A DNA stretch of 64,000 nt from Hyaloscypha bicolor E. Its lineage: Eukaryota; Ascomycota; Leotiomycetes; Helotiales; Hyaloscyphaceae. Below are positions 1 to 12,452 of this stretch, piece after piece. Numbering within the stretch: position 1 is the first letter of the stretch; each line of letters begins with the position of its first letter. Position numbers and translations under genes: made by a program. The DNA lies in contig NW_020194692.1 in the NCBI RefSeq assembly GCF_002865645.1, forward strand, positions 132,208 through 196,207. Reading direction: 5' to 3'. The notes beneath the pieces are model-generated. The model worked only from the letters and a program-made list of their open reading frames with translations, made no database searches and was not told the origin of the DNA.

Positions 1-688
1 ATGTTTAAGGAGAATGCATATGTTGCTGAGTTTTAGAGACGAGATTTCGGCGTTAATTTCAGGGGTTGGGAAGGCATTTGGGTGTCTCTTTTGTGAAGCA
101 TTGTATTTGTATAGAGCCAAGAATCATTTGCGACTTTTTTTACTCAAGATTTCACGAATTTACTTCAACCTGTATTAAATGTGGCTGTCACGCTGATCTT
201 TCCCGATGTATGATCGAACCTTGAGGCTGAAAAGCCCTGACTGGGTTTCAGATCTGATGATCTGAAGTCAAACTTGTTGTGATTTTGGCTGATTCGAAAA
301 GCTAAAATCAAGACGAAGCGTCGAGAAGCCATCGAACTGTGAAACTTGCCAAATTCGATTTCTCATCTCTTAATAAAGAATAGACGGATGTAGAGCACAG
401 TATTCAAACCACCAACTAAGGTATGCAGCGGCTTGTGGAGTCGTGGATTTTGCTGTCCAATTACGTGATCCGAAACAATTTAACCTTAAGTTCGGGTCTC
501 ACTTCGTGTTGGATGGACGAGAATACAGCCAAGCTAAGAAAATCAACTTGGCAACTTCACTCGAACGCTACCGCGCTACATGGCCCCAGCAGCCATGATA
601 AACGACACTCAACAATCCTGTTGATGTCGAGACCATTTGGGGCATTACGCCTCAAGCCCCACGCCTTCTATAACCGCCCGGTGCCGCC
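1..688. other. No gene seen; probable pik1 promoter and 5' leader
   Basis: I see no supported coding sequence here. Short open frames occur but none shows a recognisable domain or splice structure. The stretch directly upstream of 689 is the natural promoter and 5' leader of the PI 4-kinase gene. Confidence 0.5.
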
Positions 689-3600
689 ATGTCATGGGAG
701 CTTCTGAAGCGGTTCCTTGAGAGTGATGTCTTCAACCAGAACCCGTTCCTTTCGGTAGCCTACCTCTCGTAAGAAGCTATTCCCTATCTCTTCATGGATT
801 TAAAGCTGATGCCCCAGCTCTAGACGCTATGCCGATCATGTGGGCATCCATTATATCCTCTGCCAGAAGCTCCGCCAATTTACCTACGAAGAAATCGAAT
901 TCTTCCTGCCGCAGCTATGCCATCTCATCATCAGCGTCAACAATGAGTCTATGGCATTGGAGGAATTCATACTGGACCTGTGCGAGGAATCAGTGAACGC
1001 GGCGTTGCTTGTGGGTTCCGCGAGTGTCCGGAGTGAGGCGCCGAAATGCTGACAATAGGGGAACAGACATTTTGGCTCTTCCAAACATATCTCCACGATC
1101 TCTCATCGAACCCCCAATCGGAGGCATTCAAGACATGTAGGAGGATTTACAACAAGGTTCAGCATATTGTGTTCGGGCTTGCGGAACCTGCAAGGCATGA
1201 GAAGATAAAGGAGAATGTGCTGCCTGTCACGGTTCTTGCCAGCTTTGTGCTGGCCAGTGTCGCAGTGCCATTTCTCCCAAAATGGGCGGGACCATTGGCT
1301 ATAGCTCAGGCGCGGAAGCCTCAGCCACAGGGGGATGTCATATCAGATGCAAGCCAGACGCAGCAGAAGGTTGTTCGGAGTAATACCACCACGCCTGGAT
1401 CGACACGGACAAGAAGAGCTAGGGATGCAGGAAGGATCACAAGCGCTCCTGCAAATGGGGCGGGACCAGCAGATTCGCGCCCAAAATCAGCGCGAGCAGT
1501 GTCTCTCACAAGATCGCAATCTTCTGGGACTGGTGCGACAAGTCGGAGACGACCTCTGGAGGCTCGGCCACGCCCTCCCCGCCTCGACCTGGAGGCTGCC
1601 GACCCGCGATTGAGTTCTTCATCTCTGCCTTTACCAGATGCTCGCTCCCCGAGAATTTCGGCTACAAGACCTGCTACACCTGCGACTGCTGGTCTTCCCA
1701 GACGACCCCCCGAATTAGTACATCGAAGGCCTACCCATCCCGTTAGACCACTAACTCCCTCTGCCCTGACTGATGCACAAAAGGTCAAATTATTGAGACA
1801 GAATTACTTCCGATGCGAGACTCAGTTTATTACAGCCCTGGAGGATATCTCGAATCGTTTAGTGATTGTCCCCAAGCCTGCAAGACTCAGTGCTTTACGT
1901 GCTGAACTTGCTTTGATTGCGCAGGACCTACCAGCCGAGGTTGATATTCCGGTCATTTGCCCAGCAACTCTGGTGGATGGAGCCCCTGGGAAGAGTCGAC
2001 ATCATCGTATTGTTCGACTGAACCCAGCTGAAGCAACTGTTCTGAACAGTGCAGAAAAAGTGCCATATCTGCTCATGGTGGAGGTGTTAAGAGAGGACTT
2101 TTCTTTTGATCCAACGACGAGCGACAATGAGGCATTACTAGCCAAACTTTTATCAGAGCAAGGCTCCGGCCGAAGACGTATTTTTGACCTCTCGGAATCA
2201 GTACATGACTCGAATGGAACCACAAAGTCCGTAGAAGCTGCTCAAGACAGTGTCTTTGAACCTGTTTCTGGAGACCTTGGAAGCTCCCCCCTAGTAAAGG
2301 CAATGGATGATACTCCTCCACAAAAGGAGAACGCTCCACCTTCGCATCCACCGCGGCTTTCCAGTGGTGGTGCAGCTTTAACGACTCTTTCTGGTCTTGC
2401 TACACCAAGAACTTCAGGGGCGTCGACGTCAAGATCTAGCAGTCCTGGGCGGAAACCTACATTCCCAAATATTGGTAGATCAAGTACAGCGGATCAGCCT
2501 GACTTTTCTGCTTTGGCGACACATATGCGGACTGCTTCACAAATGCTGGCTCAGCTCGATTCAACAAGTGGAAAGCGACCCAAACAGGAAGTTGCTGCGA
2601 TTCGAGCGAAGATTATTGCCAGCATGCAGAGCATGGAGGAGCAGAGCTTCGACGTGGATGATACCGCCACCGCACCCACGTTCGATACGATCATAGCAAA
2701 CGCTAACGCAGTGGCCGCGAATATCGGCCCTGAAGATATCGAGGAAGAGGCTGCATCTGAGTCGGCCTTGAATAGTGGTGCTGGAGCAGCTCGAATGGAG
2801 AACGACCAGAAGACTGGCGGTGTACAGAGAAAAGGGGATCGAGACGATCCTAGTGCTGCTACCTTTGGCGAAGCATGGAACATGAAGAAGGAACGAATAC
2901 GGAAGTCATCACCCTATGGCTGGATGAAGAATTGGGATGTTTTGAGCGTTATTGTTAAGACTGGAGCGGATCTCCGGCAAGAAGCATTTGCTTGCCAGTT
3001 GATTCGTGTCTGTGACAAGATCTGGCAAGAGGCTCAGACTCCAGTTTGGATCAAGCGAATGCGGATTTTGGTTACTGGAGAGTCCTCTGGCCTGATCGAA
3101 ACCATCACGAATGGTGTTTCGCTGCATTCGCTTAAGCGTAGTTTGACCCTGGCCACCATCGAATCTGGACAGAACCCTCGTAGACGAATCGCTACTTTGA
3201 AAGACCATTTCGTCAAGGCTTTTGGAGCTCCGGAAAGCGATGCCTACAGAGCGGCCGTCGACGCGTTCAAGAGATCTCTCGCAGCTTACAGCATCATCTC
3301 GTACATTCTTCAACTCAAAGATCGGCACAACGGAAATGTACTCATTGATAATGAAGGACATATCATTCATATTGACTTCGGATTCATGCTTTCAAACTCT
3401 CCAGGCTCTGTTGGCTTTGAAGCAGCTCCATTCAAGCTGACTCAAGATTATGTGGATGTTCTGGGAGGTGTGAACTCACAGGATTTTGCGGAATACAAGA
3501 AATTATGCAAGCAAGCTTTCCAGGGTAAATTTCTCCAGCCATGATTGCTGCACTTTGCTGACCTGACCTAGCGTTGCGGCGGTCAGCTGATAGTTTAATC

Positions 3601-3861
3601 GATCTTGTCCACATTATGGGCCGCGAATCGAAGATGCCATGCTTTCAATATGGCGTCCAACAAGCCACGAACAGCCTGCGCCAAAGGTTTCAACTCCAGC
3701 TCAGCGCTGATGAGGCCGAGCAATATGTCGAGACGGACTTGATAGGGAAGTCTTTAGGGAGCTACTACACACGATTGTAAGTCCAACTCCTTGTCATTCG
3801 TTCCATTGCTGACATTGCCAGATACGATACATTTCAATACCGTAGTCAAGGTATATACTAG
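689..3861 (+). CDS. pik1: Phosphatidylinositol 4-kinase, Pik1/PI4K-beta type
   Basis: Phosphorylates phosphatidylinositol at the D4 position to make PI4P; in fungi Pik1 acts at the Golgi and nucleus and is essential for secretion in yeast. I join five exons: 689-768, 824-1010, 1067-3524, 3572-3776 and 3822-3861, giving 989 residues, which is usual for filamentous fungal Pik1. The first exons encode the N-terminal helical (LKU) region, with YADHVGIHY and then LLTFWLFQTYLHDL across the second splice. The middle (about residues 115-640) is Ser/Pro/Arg-rich and low complexity. The C-terminal kinase domain contains VIVKTGADLRQEAFACQL, the catalytic loop DRHNGN near residue 841 and the metal-binding HIDFGF near 858, followed by the PI4K signature AAPFKLTQDYVDVLGG. 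It ends YDTFQYRSQGIY. All key catalytic residues look intact. The start at 689 is chosen because it gives the family N-terminus after splicing. Confidence 0.93.
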
Positions 3862-4784
3862 GCGGTTGTTGCTCTGTTAAGAACTGGAATGCATCTTGGC
3901 GGCGTTGGATATCTTGCATTTACACTGGCTGATAGGATCCGGGAGCATGAGATAATCAGGAGGGAGATCTCGATTTGTCTGGCGTCTGTGGGGATAGTCC
4001 GGTGAGTGGACTGCATTGCAAACCATGTCGAATGATTATGAATCATTGAAGAATTTCACCTTGTCTTTACTTCGAACGTGTTGTGGGCTTTAAAGTGATT
4101 GTCTTGAAACTTTGAAGCGACTAGGACCTCCATCAGAAACGTGACCTGGCAGTGTTTCTCAACCAGGGGTAGCAAGTGCGTCTGAGCTGAGTTCTCAGTC
4201 CCAAAACGGCAATTGCTTTCATCTGATATCTGGTCTCAAATTTATGAATTAGTGAATTTCGGTCAACGAGGAAGGCACCAACATCGCTTCCGTAATTTCC
4301 AGTCCTGTTGCCCTTCCAGCTGGAGCCAACATCGCTCTTCACAGTTGCACAACCTCAACGCCACTATCCGAAGGAATACAAAGGGTTCATCTTTAATCAC
4401 CATCTCAATTTCTAGTCATTTCGAAGTGTTCAGAATACCATTCGTATCAATTTTGCGCAACGGAGACGCTTTGTTTTGGTTAACGACCTCGTTGCCACTC
4501 ACGCGCCAACAAAGCCAGCCTCGACGTCACCCTCGAGGCGGCTCTATTTATACCGCAACCTTCTCCTCGCCTTCCGAATCCTTCCTCGCTTTTACAACCC
4601 TCGATCTCGCGTTAAAGATACTCTCTCAATCCACCGTGTGACAGCCTGCATCGATCTCCCCCATCCGTCATCCATCCCCGGTCATCGGCGCGTCTTGATT
4701 CCTTTTCACAAGCAACATTGTCACCGACACCTCATCGATGCCCCTCGATCTATCAGACAAGACTGCCGAACAAGAAAAGCCACC
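3862..4784. other. Intergenic: pik1 3' region and next gene's leader
   Basis: No supported gene. An open frame runs through 4476-4784 into the next gene, but it has no domain and the ATG at 4785 sits in a good context (CCACCATG), so I treat it as 5' leader. Confidence 0.45.
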
Positions 4785-6201
4785 ATGCCTCCCATCCGCA
4801 ACTACATGGACCATGAGTGGACCGACTTCGAGGCAAGTCTATCCACTCTCCTTTACAGATTATTACTGACAAAGACATCACAGATGCACACCATGCTCTG
4901 CCTCATCACAAAAGGTGTTCACCTCGAAGGTCATGGCAAGGTCAAGAGATCGGAAGATCCCAACACAGCAAAGAGAAATGCCTATCTGACCTTCGCAACC
5001 ACCCTCAACGACGCCCTCCATGGTACCGACTATGAGCACGATATCCACAAGAAGGAAGTTACGCGTATGCTCAATCACCTCGTTCTCAAGCATAAGGCTA
5101 TTGTTGGCAAAGGGGGCTTGGCTGAGAGACAATATGGTGGTCGGGTTACCAGGGCTTTGAGGCTTGCTTGGCAGAGAAGTTTGGGCCAAAATGCTGAGAC
5201 CGGGAAGAACTACATTGGGGTGCCTAGTTCTCTTGATTTCGATGGCAGTATCTCGGAGTGGAACCAGTGGAGACGCAAGGCCGTTGAGAACAAACGCCGC
5301 GCTAGGTTGGGTTTGGCTCTGCTTGCGAGTGTTGATGCTGAGCGGGAGCTTGCTGGTATGTCTCTCCCCACATTTAACAATGAAGATAGCTAACAAACAG
5401 ACAGAGGAAATTGAGAAACAGAACCAAGGTGGGCCCCTTGGCGATGCTCGTGGTGGTCGGAATCTGAAGCTCCCTGCGCGAAAATGGCGTAGCCAGCAGC
5501 AAAATACTTTGTCTGATAAGTATGTCATCGATGAAGCAGATCAAGGAGACGCCCCCACCACGGCAAGCGACAAAACCGTCCAGACAAAGCTTGACTCGTT
5601 CAATGTTCTCCCGGCCAATGTCCGTTCCGCAGGCAAATTCCAATGGGCCAACCCTGAAGCACGCCAACAAGCCTTTCTTGGAGGTCTTCGTGGCGCTGCT
5701 GCTATTGCAGCCTTCCAGAACGTTAGTGTGGAGTCTCCTCGAGGTTCAGGAGATCATCATGGTCAGGGCAGCTCCTCCCGCAGCCGCTCGACCCGTGAGT
5801 CTTACGTCCCACCCATCAACTCCCACTACTCCGGCTCTGGCCCCCAACATGGCTCTGGCATGTCTGCTCATGCTCAAGGAACTTCCGAATTCGCCCCAGG
5901 TCTCACCCATGACTACTCTTCCTCTGATGGTATCGGTACATTAACCAACACTTCTATCAAATCCAATGGCCATCATCCTCGTCTCCAATACTCTGGCGAC
6001 ATGACCCCTCTCGATCTCAATGATGGCCATGCTAATACCCTTGCCAAGGGACTTGGTCCTGTCGCTTCTTCCAACGAAGTTGCTGCAGAGCAGGTTTCCT
6101 CCACCGAGGTTGCTGGTGAGGGAGGCGAGGTTGAGATGGGTGGTCTTGAGGAGGGACAAATCTGGGCTGATTTGGACTCTGCCAGAGGCTTCGCTTATTG
6201 A
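4785..6201 (+). CDS. Conserved-looking hypothetical protein, 438 aa
   Basis: I do not recognise this protein. The model joins 4785-4832, 4884-5355 and 5405-6201. The first intron (4833-4883) is read as GC-AG because its donor is GCAAGT, it has a TACTGAC branch site and it ends CACAG; it is 51 nt and frame-neutral, so retention would also keep the frame. The second intron (GTATGT donor) must use the acceptor at 5404 to restore the frame as EEIEKQNQGG. The N-terminal half (to about residue 175) is basic and helical with RRKAVENKRRARLG-like stretches. The C-terminal half is Ser/Gly-rich and probably disordered, ending in an acidic EGGEVEMGGLEEGQIW segment. No signal peptide or membrane segment is seen. 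The long uninterrupted frame, the start context and consistent splicing argue that it is real. Confidence 0.75.
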
Positions 6202-8620
6202 TTTTCTTCTCTGCTTTGGGGATGTTGACCCTTCCTTTGCCTCTTTCTCTCTCTCAAGTTAATGAATAATGCGGTATTTTACAACCCATTGCATTGCGCA
6301 CGGCGTTAGTAGGACAATGGATGCGAAATTACGAATAAACGATGCATGAAGCAGCTTTACCTGCCTTAAGCAGGAATGGGCGGCACCTTCATAACAAACG
6401 GAAATGGTTTATGAGGGGCAGGTACATAGATTCTTTACAGGCAGCAAATGCGATGATCTTTATGAATATCCCTTGACCTTTCCTATCTGTCAAATCTTTG
6501 ACGTGTTACAATATATCTCGGCCTTCCTAAAATGTGTCAAATGGTTAAATTATGGGTGAAGTTGCTCTTCTAACGACCTTCGCTGGCTGCTATCACCAGG
6601 TACTCGCTGTCCCCAACCAAAATTATATAATATCCAAGATCGGGATATTAGTCAAGTGAAAGTCGGTGCGGGAATAATTTCTGCCTTTCTGAAATACAGA
6701 TTTGTGGTTCAATGATCCGGCGGTTATTAGTACACTAAATAGGAGGATGTGACATGTTCTTGTTATCAGAGATCGGTTTGTCGTCCGATATTGTGTGGCT
6801 GTCATTTCTCTTCCCTTGCCGCAAACTCGCAAGCTGCCAGGAAAAGGCGTCTGAATGTTCTATCTGCTTCCAGGACATTGAGTCTTAACCCCCTTGCTTT
6901 GAAAACGAGAGAGAGGTATTTCTTAACTAGGAGAAGACTAAAAGCTGAATTTGCTTCCTTCTGTTGATTGTGGGTTGTAGGAGGAAGTTTTGATGGGATC
7001 GCTAGCTGGACAGCTTGTGATGGCAAGTTATCATTGGCGATGACGACGACGACGACGACGACTACAGAGAGATAGGTTATGTGACGTGGACAAGGAAGTC
7101 TGTTTTAATATTCCGAGAATTTTTGCCACTGTGCTAAAAAGTGACTTAAAGAAAGAGGTAGGATTAAATCTATGCAGATGTCACTTTCTCGATGTCCTGT
7201 ATTGAGTCTCTTCAACTCACTTTTGCTATTAGATTCTCTACAAACATCTACCGTTGTTGAATTCCATGACCTTGCCAATTTTGTAGGTATGGTAGCTCTA
7301 GCCCATTTCGGCAGATTTCAGAGGGATTTCTCTTCTGAAGGCAGCTGCGTTTCCTTTGACTCTCTCCGTCGGCTTATTTATCGACACCATGAGCGGCAGT
7401 AAGTTTGCGAGATGAGTAGGGGTCCATAGTTCTTCTGCAAGCACGGGCATTTTTAGGATATTTTTTTGCTGTTTTTGGATGTGAATACGGTATTTAAAGG
7501 AAGTAGGATTCTGATTAGAAGAATTCACTTCGAATCGCACTGCTATTACTATCATTTTTCCACGGCTGTCAATTCCGTAAATGCTGTCACAGGTCACATG
7601 TCCATTTTGAATCGACTATAGCCCGTGATTCTCCACTTCTCTCCACTTCTGACGGGACACATGGTGATATCAAATCCAGGGCGAGAAGCTTCAAGGAAGG
7701 TCCGAAATTCTCAAAGTCAGGCCGAGAATCCTAGAAGCCTGCTAGCCGACAACTTGTCCACCCTCGGCGGAGTATTAAACCCAGCATATTATATATATTT
7801 TACGTCACGTGAGCAACGACTCTTCACATTTAAGGGGGAAGACGTGAGATCTGTGTGCTAGCCCCCGATTGATATCGGGCAATAGGTACAAGGAGGGGAC
7901 GCTGACGCTAACGTCCAGGTTCCGAGCTCCTCGCTTCAACATCGCTTATTGCCCATTTTCACACTCTGAACACTTAGAATCTGGCAATGAATGGCCACAC
8001 TTGAATTCAGATGAGACATGGCATTGGAACCAAAATGCCTGTGAGAGCTCAATTCATAGAAAGAAAGTTAATTGATAAGAATTTGTCGAAGTATTCTTGA
8101 AGTGGTCTAAGTGTGTCTTTGCTAAGCGAAAATGGCCGGGGACTGAATAGGGGTTGGTGGGCTCCGTTGAATGGTATGTTTCTTTTTATACACTCAAGAA
8201 AATGTCAAGAAGATCAGCGTTCTTGAAACATGCAGCATGGAAGGTACCCTGAGTGCAGAAATCGGTTTGCAGAGAGTGTGACGCGGCCCTTGCAAGGGTT
8301 CCCCTGGATCCGCAGCAAGATCTTGGCAGAAGTATAGATGCCACCTTCAATAAGCTGGGGAAACTGTACCTAGTTTCCACCGTCCACCACAAGCCGGCTC
8401 CGCGGTCTCCACGGTCTCCACGGTCTCCACCTTTGGAGTTTTTAAAAGAGACAGTCGTCATCGCCTCCGGGTGATAGACAGTTTCTGCGGGGCAACAATG
8501 AAGATAATTTTGCTCTCGGGACCGAAGTGTTCGCAATTGTATATATTGCCCAAGAACAATGTATCTTGTGGAAGTGTAGGTGCCCCCTCATTCTCATATT
8601 TACTACTCAAGGTTCACAAG
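6202..8620. other. 2.4-kb intergenic region, no gene seen
   Basis: No supported gene. It holds a (GAC)7 microsatellite at 7042-7062, an E-box CACGTG at 7806-7811 and a short GGTCTCCAC tandem run near 8404-8430. The 3' part is the promoter of the carboxylesterase. Confidence 0.5.
7042..7062. repeat. (GAC)7 trinucleotide microsatellite
   Basis: Seven perfect GAC units lie in non-coding sequence. Confidence 0.9.
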
Positions 8621-10348
8621 ATGAAAGTCTCACTTGCGTCAGGCGCAAGCCTTCTCGCCTCCCTTTGTTACACCATCGTCTGTGCTGCTCAATCAACTTC
8701 GACCTCAACTCCTACTCCCTCATCCACCACCTTCGTTGATGAGCCCACTGTCTCTATTCATGGGTACGGAACACTCCAAGGCAATCGCTCACAGTATGTA
8801 AACTCGGTCTACAATTTCAAGGGCGTTCCCTATGCTGCTGCACCCACGGGCCAATATCGCTGGAAACATCCCCCACATCCAGTCCCATGGAATGACACTC
8901 GAGATGCCACTCAGTTCAGTTTACCCTGCCCACAGCCAGGCGTCGGCAACTACAGTGAAGACTGTCTCTATCTCAACGTATGGACGCCAGAAAATGCAAC
9001 ACTCAACGACGTCTACTCCAGCACGGTTGGCGCAGGGGTGCTGCCAAATGCCACCAACAGCCAGTATCCTGTATACGTCTGGATCTATGGAGGAAGATTT
9101 GCAGGTGGTGCCTCCAGCGATTCTATCTACGATGGTGCTGGACTTGCAGCCAAAGGAGTTGTTGTTGTCAGCATGAACTATCGTCTTGGAGCTCTTGGAT
9201 TCCTTGCACACCCAGAGTTGAGTGCCAACTCATCTAGCGGCACATCTGGTAATTATGGCCTCGTTGACCAGCAAGCATCTCTCCACTGGACAATTGAGAA
9301 CTGTGCTGCCTTTGGTGGCGATCCCACCCGAATTACCATTGGAGGTCAGTCCGCGGGCGCAGCTTCAGTCATCGAACACCTCAATAGCCCGCTTGCAGCT
9401 GGTCTCTTCACTCAAGTCATTGCAGAAAGCGGCGTCCGTTACCCTTCTGATCCTCTTATTGGAAGTCTCGCTCAAAGCTATCGCCAACTAGCTGAAGCAG
9501 AAACGCAAGGCGCGGCTTACATCACAACGCTGAACGTCAGCAGCATAAACGAAGCTCGAGACCTGCCTGTTGAGGCTTTCCTGTCATCTGGGAGCCTAAG
9601 TGACACGACCTATGTTGGCACAGTCTTTCAGAACAATTCTAATTACATGGAACCTCCCCTGTTTCGCCCAGTTCTAGATGGCTATGTCCTCCCGGCAACA
9701 TACCAGTCCCTCCTGTCTTCGGGAAATCATTCTATCGTCCCAGTACTCACCGGAAACAACAAAGACGAGAGTGGTGCAAGTCCCAGTCCCGGACTCAGTG
9801 TAGCAAACTACACTTCCATTAATCAATTAGATTTCGGTAGTGTTGGTCTTGCAGACGAGTTCCTCGCTCTCTACCCTGCTGGCAACAGCTCTACCAGCGC
9901 AGACAACTCCAGCAATGCTTTCTACCGCGACCAAAGCCGGACCGGCACCTGGCTCTGGGCAAGCGAGTACACTTCTGGCTCCCAAAACTTCTCTAGCAAT
10001 ACAGGCAATTTCACAGCGTACACATATTACTGGACCCATGCGCCTCCGGGGCAAAGTCGTGGAGCATACCACATGAGCGAGATCAACTATGCTTTCAACA
10101 ACTTGTACGGGACAAATTCACCGTGGACGGCGGAAGATTATGTGATTGCGGATACGATGTCGAGTTACTGGGCGAATTTTATAAAGAATGGAGATCCGAA
10201 TGGAGACGGATTGGTGGCTTGGCCTGCGAGTACTGCGGATAGTGCTGTGACGATGGAGCTGGGTGATGCTTTTGAGGTCATACCAGTTGCGAACTCGTCA
10301 AACATTGCGTTTGTAAAGGAATGGTTTACCAAGTGGCCCGTATACTGA
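8621..10348 (+). CDS. Secreted type-B carboxylesterase (COesterase family)
   Basis: Single-exon alpha/beta-hydrolase of 575 residues, a usual length for fungal type-B carboxylesterases/lipases; the substrate cannot be told from sequence. I choose the ATG at 8621 because it gives a clear signal peptide (hydrophobic residues about 4-22, ending CAAQS) followed by a Ser/Thr/Pro linker; the frame opens further upstream, but without such a signal. Type-B marks are SEDCLYLNVWTP, GNYGLVDQQASL and the nucleophile elbow GGQSAGA with Ser244. The acid is Glu383 (NKDESG) and the histidine is His484 (HMSEINYAF), so the triad is complete. Many N-x-S/T sequons fit an extracellular glycoprotein. The oxyanion segment reads WIYGGRFAGG, with Arg in place of a Gly often found there. 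Confidence 0.93.
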   Translation: MKVSLASGASLLASLCYTIVCAAQSTSTSTPTPSSTTFVDEPTVSIHGYGTLQGNRSQYVNSVYNFKGVPYAAAPTGQYRWKHPPHPVPWNDTRDATQFSLPCPQPGVGNYSEDCLYLNVWTPENATLNDVYSSTVGAGVLPNATNSQYPVYVWIYGGRFAGGASSDSIYDGAGLAAKGVVVVSMNYRLGALGFLAHPELSANSSSGTSGNYGLVDQQASLHWTIENCAAFGGDPTRITIGGQSAGAASVIEHLNSPLAAGLFTQVIAESGVRYPSDPLIGSLAQSYRQLAEAETQGAAYITTLNVSSINEARDLPVEAFLSSGSLSDTTYVGTVFQNNSNYMEPPLFRPVLDGYVLPATYQSLLSSGNHSIVPVLTGNNKDESGASPSPGLSVANYTSINQLDFGSVGLADEFLALYPAGNSSTSADNSSNAFYRDQSRTGTWLWASEYTSGSQNFSSNTGNFTAYTYYWTHAPPGQSRGAYHMSEINYAFNNLYGTNSPWTAEDYVIADTMSSYWANFIKNGDPNGDGLVAWPASTADSAVTMELGDAFEVIPVANSSNIAFVKEWFTKWPVY

Positions 10349-12452
10349 GCTTGAGAAGCATGTTGAATTATAGGTGAGGTTGTATTCGGGCCAATGGGTC
10401 AATCCTCGAAGTCAAAATGCAAAGGTTGGAGTGGGTATTTCATTATTCAATTATTGAGAATGCATTGGCCTTGAAGTTGATGATCGTGCAACTGAACTTG
10501 TGCAATACGGAAGGAGAATGAGGCAGAAGTGAATTGTCTGACCTCGAGCCTAGGCTGGGATTACAGGCTGTCCATGCAACGTCATGCCTCGCAATGATGC
10601 CAGGCCAATGCCTTCCATGTATTCGGTTTCCGCCCATGTGTAAAAGGAGCACCTTTCACTGACTTGATACAAAAGATAAAGACATTCCAAGTAGATGGGG
10701 TTGGAAAATTTGGGTGGTGAAGATTTGTGAAATGCGGAGAATCATGTATGCAAGTGTTGTAAGGTTATCTTCTATCGTATTAGAAATAAGAAAAAAAAAG
10801 CTGTACGAAGGCCGCGGTCAAAAAAGTCTGGAGATTACAGGGCATCCCCATGTAGTACAGGGAGCAAGTCGCTAAAACCCCAGGGACTTATAGGCTCCTT
10901 TAGCGAGTGTTACGCTACCGGTATTAAGACGTGACGTGGTGTGTGCGCAAATCAACAAGGACGCTTCCGGGCACCTTATAGGCTGAAAAGCCTATAATTT
11001 TAGTGACTTTTAGCGTGCGACAGGAAAGATTACAGGGAAGTATAGCCCTTGGACGCTGTAGTCTCCAGACTTTTGACCGCGACCTTCGTAGGTCTAATAG
11101 AGATTGAACTTTGTATTTGTTGTCAAACTAGACACTGCTGTTATTTTAGACTTCACTGAAGCTTTAAAGGACCAGAGACTGCTTTCAGATAATGGAAAGC
11201 GGCGGGTCTACTTAGTAACCTGGAACCTTTGCCTGGAACGCCGTTCTCATTAAGGTTAAAAATTTCGAGAATGAGTATCGCCAGAGAAGAACTCAGTTTT
11301 GTTCACATAGTATACAGGTTGGAAAATGTATACCACTCTTCATATCTAGGAAGAGTATTGTCTTTGAAAATGGTAATTGTGTTAGTGAATTGCCTTGCAC
11401 TATCCCAGGTGGTGAAAATTCTAAGTCACTGCCTAATTGGATTCATTGTCTGCCCATGCATAGAATGACTCCTTCCACGGTCCTGAGTCGCGACGAGACT
11501 AAGTGAATACCTAGATTCGTTTCCGCCCATGTATATAACATCTCCCTTCCACTAACATTAAACAATCAAAAGCACTGCGTTCTCTCACCACAAAAAGCTC
11601 ATCGCATATTGCTTTATGAAAGTAGTAGTGTTTTATTTTCCGAGATGCCAATGTGAAACAAAGCCAAGCCCACGAATTTCATGTTTCAACTTGCAGATAA
11701 GTCCGTCCAAGGGCTCAAGAATCTTATAGAGACTCTATATTTGCTCTCAGATTTAGAGTTGCTGCCATCTCTAATCTTGTTGTCACTTCGTGAGAAAATG
11801 AAGAACTGCCTCAAGTCAAGGAACAATCATCTTTGTTACGAGGCAAGTGCCATTGGCCTATGTGCTTCTCTCTTCGTCGAGAAATAGATATTCAAGGGGG
11901 CATTGCTTATACCTCCATAATGGCAGGCAGCATGGCAGGCAACCATGCCTTGTGATCAAGTATATATTGTGCAGTGTCTTATTTGTAGTTTTGCTTGTGA
12001 GAGGCAGATCTGACCTTGGTGCTGAGATGTTGTCATCAAAGCAGGAACTTTCCTTGCCGGAGAAGGTTCCAACAAAGAAGTGTCTTTTGAATTCTAATAC
12101 CTCTTAATAAGAAGTGCAACCAGAAAACGTTCGAGGAGGATGCTGAGCGAAGAATAAAACCACGTGACACACTCTCTTGAACTTACGCAAGGTAGGTACC
12201 TCTTAACCCGAGGGATATTGAGATTGAAGGGATCAAAGAACGGATAATTAACTATTGCCGAGAGCATGTATTCCTTGTTACTTCAGAATGGAAAAGACAA
12301 CGACTTTTGCGGGAAGCAGTTGAAAACATCCCGCAGCTGGCTGGGGCGTTGTGCAGAACGAGATCTCGTGGATAATAACTCTTTGTGGAATACATACTGT
12401 ACACCCCCTCAGCGTCGATCTATCCAACGCATCAACTTCTCCCCTAACACCT
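10349..12452. other. Intergenic region carrying one MITE; no gene seen
   Basis: Apart from the inverted-repeat element at 10806-11088 I see nothing coding. An E-box (CACGTG) lies near 12162. The open frames present are short and featureless. Confidence 0.5.
10806..11088. mobile_element. MITE copy 1, TA-flanked, imperfect terminal inverted repeats
   Basis: A 283-bp non-coding element begins CGAAGGCCGCGGTC and ends with the inverted counterpart GACCGCGACCTTCG. The terminal repeats are about 36 bp with a few mismatches and a 2-nt indel. TA dinucleotides flank both ends (10804-10805 and 11089-11090), the target-site signature of Tc1/mariner-type insertion. The interior has repeated TTATAGG-like blocks and no coding potential. 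The ends share the CGAAG...GATTACAGGGC core with the copy at 17065-17508, so it belongs to the same family. Confidence 0.8.

Noticed and set aside
4476..4784. N-terminal extension of the hypothetical gene at 4785
   Set aside because: The frame is open but has no domain, and the ATG at 4785 has a better context.
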